Translations under genes and position numbers: made by a program
In this document: positions 63,410-64,000 of the stretch, one piece after another
How the letters are laid out: each line of letters begins with the position of its first letter
Numbering within the stretch: the stretch's first letter is position 1
Notes under the pieces: generated by a model
The model's database searches: none
What the model saw: only the letters and a program-made list of their open reading frames with translations
Told to the model about the DNA's origin: nothing
Assembly: GCA_964035575.1 (NCBI GenBank)
Contig: OZ037858.1
Span: 868,001 to 932,000, forward strand
Reading direction: 5' to 3'
From: Rhynchopus sp. YZ270_cl-10
Taxonomy: Eukaryota; Euglenozoa; Diplonemea; Diplonemida; Diplonemidae
DNA length: 64,000 nt

Positions 63410-64000
63410 ATGCGGGTGTGGGCTGCTGCCGTTGCATTGGTGCTTCTGTCCGGCGAGGCTGCTGGGTTGGGGAGGACTGTGCGTGACTGCGAAACGATCG
63501 CAAACAAGTTCCGCAACACATGTGTGTCTGAAGACGGCCCTGTGGACCTGGCGTCGCATGTGGGTGAGACGATGTCGTGTCCTGCAGGCCCGTCGTGTCC
63601 GGGGGAGGTGACCGGAGGGATGTGCTCGTGGCAGAGGAAGCTGTGTGTGTCGTGCCGTCGGAGTGGTGGTGTGACGCGCATGCGTGTGCAGACAAACGGC
63701 ATGCCCGGGTCGTGCTACACGTCGCCGGTTGCGCCCGAGGAGCAGGACAACGACTTCGAAGTTGACTTCAACGTCGCAGTGACGGAGCGTGTCGTGCCCA
63801 CCACGCAGGACGAGGTCAACGACGCTCTCTGTGACATCCAGGTGCATTCTGCCGTGCCCGAGGAGTCGCACTTTGAACTGCTCGGGAGCGGAAGCATGCG
63901 TACGACAACCGGCATTGCGCTTGACGGCATCCCCTACTTCAACCAGATGAGCGCAGACAACGTCGACCCCTTTTACCCTGCCTGGGTTCCTCCCACAACA
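63410..64000 (+). CDS. Secreted protein, probable YHYH-domain family, 3' end outside window
   Basis: Open from ATG 63410 to the window edge (197 residues so far). Signal peptide MRVWAAAVALVLLSGEAAG. A Cys-rich segment (about 27-105) precedes a region ending GSGSMRTTTGIALDGIPYFN, whose GIALDGIPYFN turn matches the start of YHYH-domain proteins (GIALNGVPIFN-type). The defining YHYH motif would lie beyond the edge, so the call is provisional. The start is the first ATG after the leader and begins the signal peptide. The Gly/Val-rich, GC3-rich codon style matches the other secreted genes of the window. Confidence 0.65.
   Translation, partial: MRVWAAAVALVLLSGEAAGLGRTVRDCETIANKFRNTCVSEDGPVDLASHVGETMSCPAGPSCPGEVTGGMCSWQRKLCVSCRRSGGVTRMRVQTNGMPGSCYTSPVAPEEQDNDFEVDFNVAVTERVVPTTQDEVNDALCDIQVHSAVPEESHFELLGSGSMRTTTGIALDGIPYFNQMSADNVDPFYPAWVPPTT

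Overview
The window reads as nuclear DNA of a euglenozoan-like protist, most likely a diplonemid or close relative (inference). Seen in the sequence: every confident gene lies on the + strand over the full 64 kb, gene bodies are rich in G/C-ending codons, and a few short cis-spliced GT-AG introns are present, nearly all opening with GTAT. Three papain-family proteases resemble the cruzipain/brucipain type. A unidirectional gene cluster broken by repeat-rich, transposon-laden intergenic DNA fits published descriptions of diplonemid genomes, but no spliced-leader or rRNA gene is present to prove it.

Layout. 1-15.7 kb holds genes for secreted and redox functions: three papain-family proteases (the first cut by the window edge), a giant secreted protein of unknown function whose frame breaks twice, a CUB-tyrosinase and a GST-like protein, then a spliced FAM228-like gene. 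A >1.2 kb segment around the protease is duplicated (1-1187 and 13271-14488). 16-23.4 kb holds a RUN + Rubicon-homology protein, a mitochondrial carrier and a WW-like Q-rich protein. 23.4-26.2 kb is transposon territory: a minus-strand relict and a complete 1,185 bp terminal-inverted-repeat element with a 9 bp target duplication and 78 copies of an 8 bp repeat. 26.5-27.8 kb is a MAP2K-like kinase. 28.4-34.7 kb is a structurally intact two-ORF LINE. 34.7-46.7 kb has no convincing host gene and is packed with hairpins, foldback elements, MITE-like elements and SINE-like pieces. 46.7-53.1 kb holds the proteasome deubiquitinase Rpn11, a divergent Old Yellow Enzyme and a CDK20/CCRK-like kinase, with a 5'-truncated LINE copy between the first two. 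53.3-61.7 kb is a five-exon gene for a ~2,680-residue RBR ubiquitin ligase that also carries a MIB/HERC2 domain and USP7-type ubiquitin-like domains. The window ends in a new secreted gene, probably a YHYH-domain protein.

The most unusual signals are (1) a family of short hairpins, all on the + strand, with a near-invariant 7-nt ACGAGAG loop and stems that change sequence but keep pairing, one of which is the 3' end of the LINE; (2) the USP7-like/RBR fusion ligase; and (3) the TIR element expanded by an 8 bp satellite. The genes do not form an evident pathway; two are linked to ubiquitin/proteasome function (Rpn11, the RBR ligase) and two plausibly to the flagellum (FAM228-like, CDK20-like).
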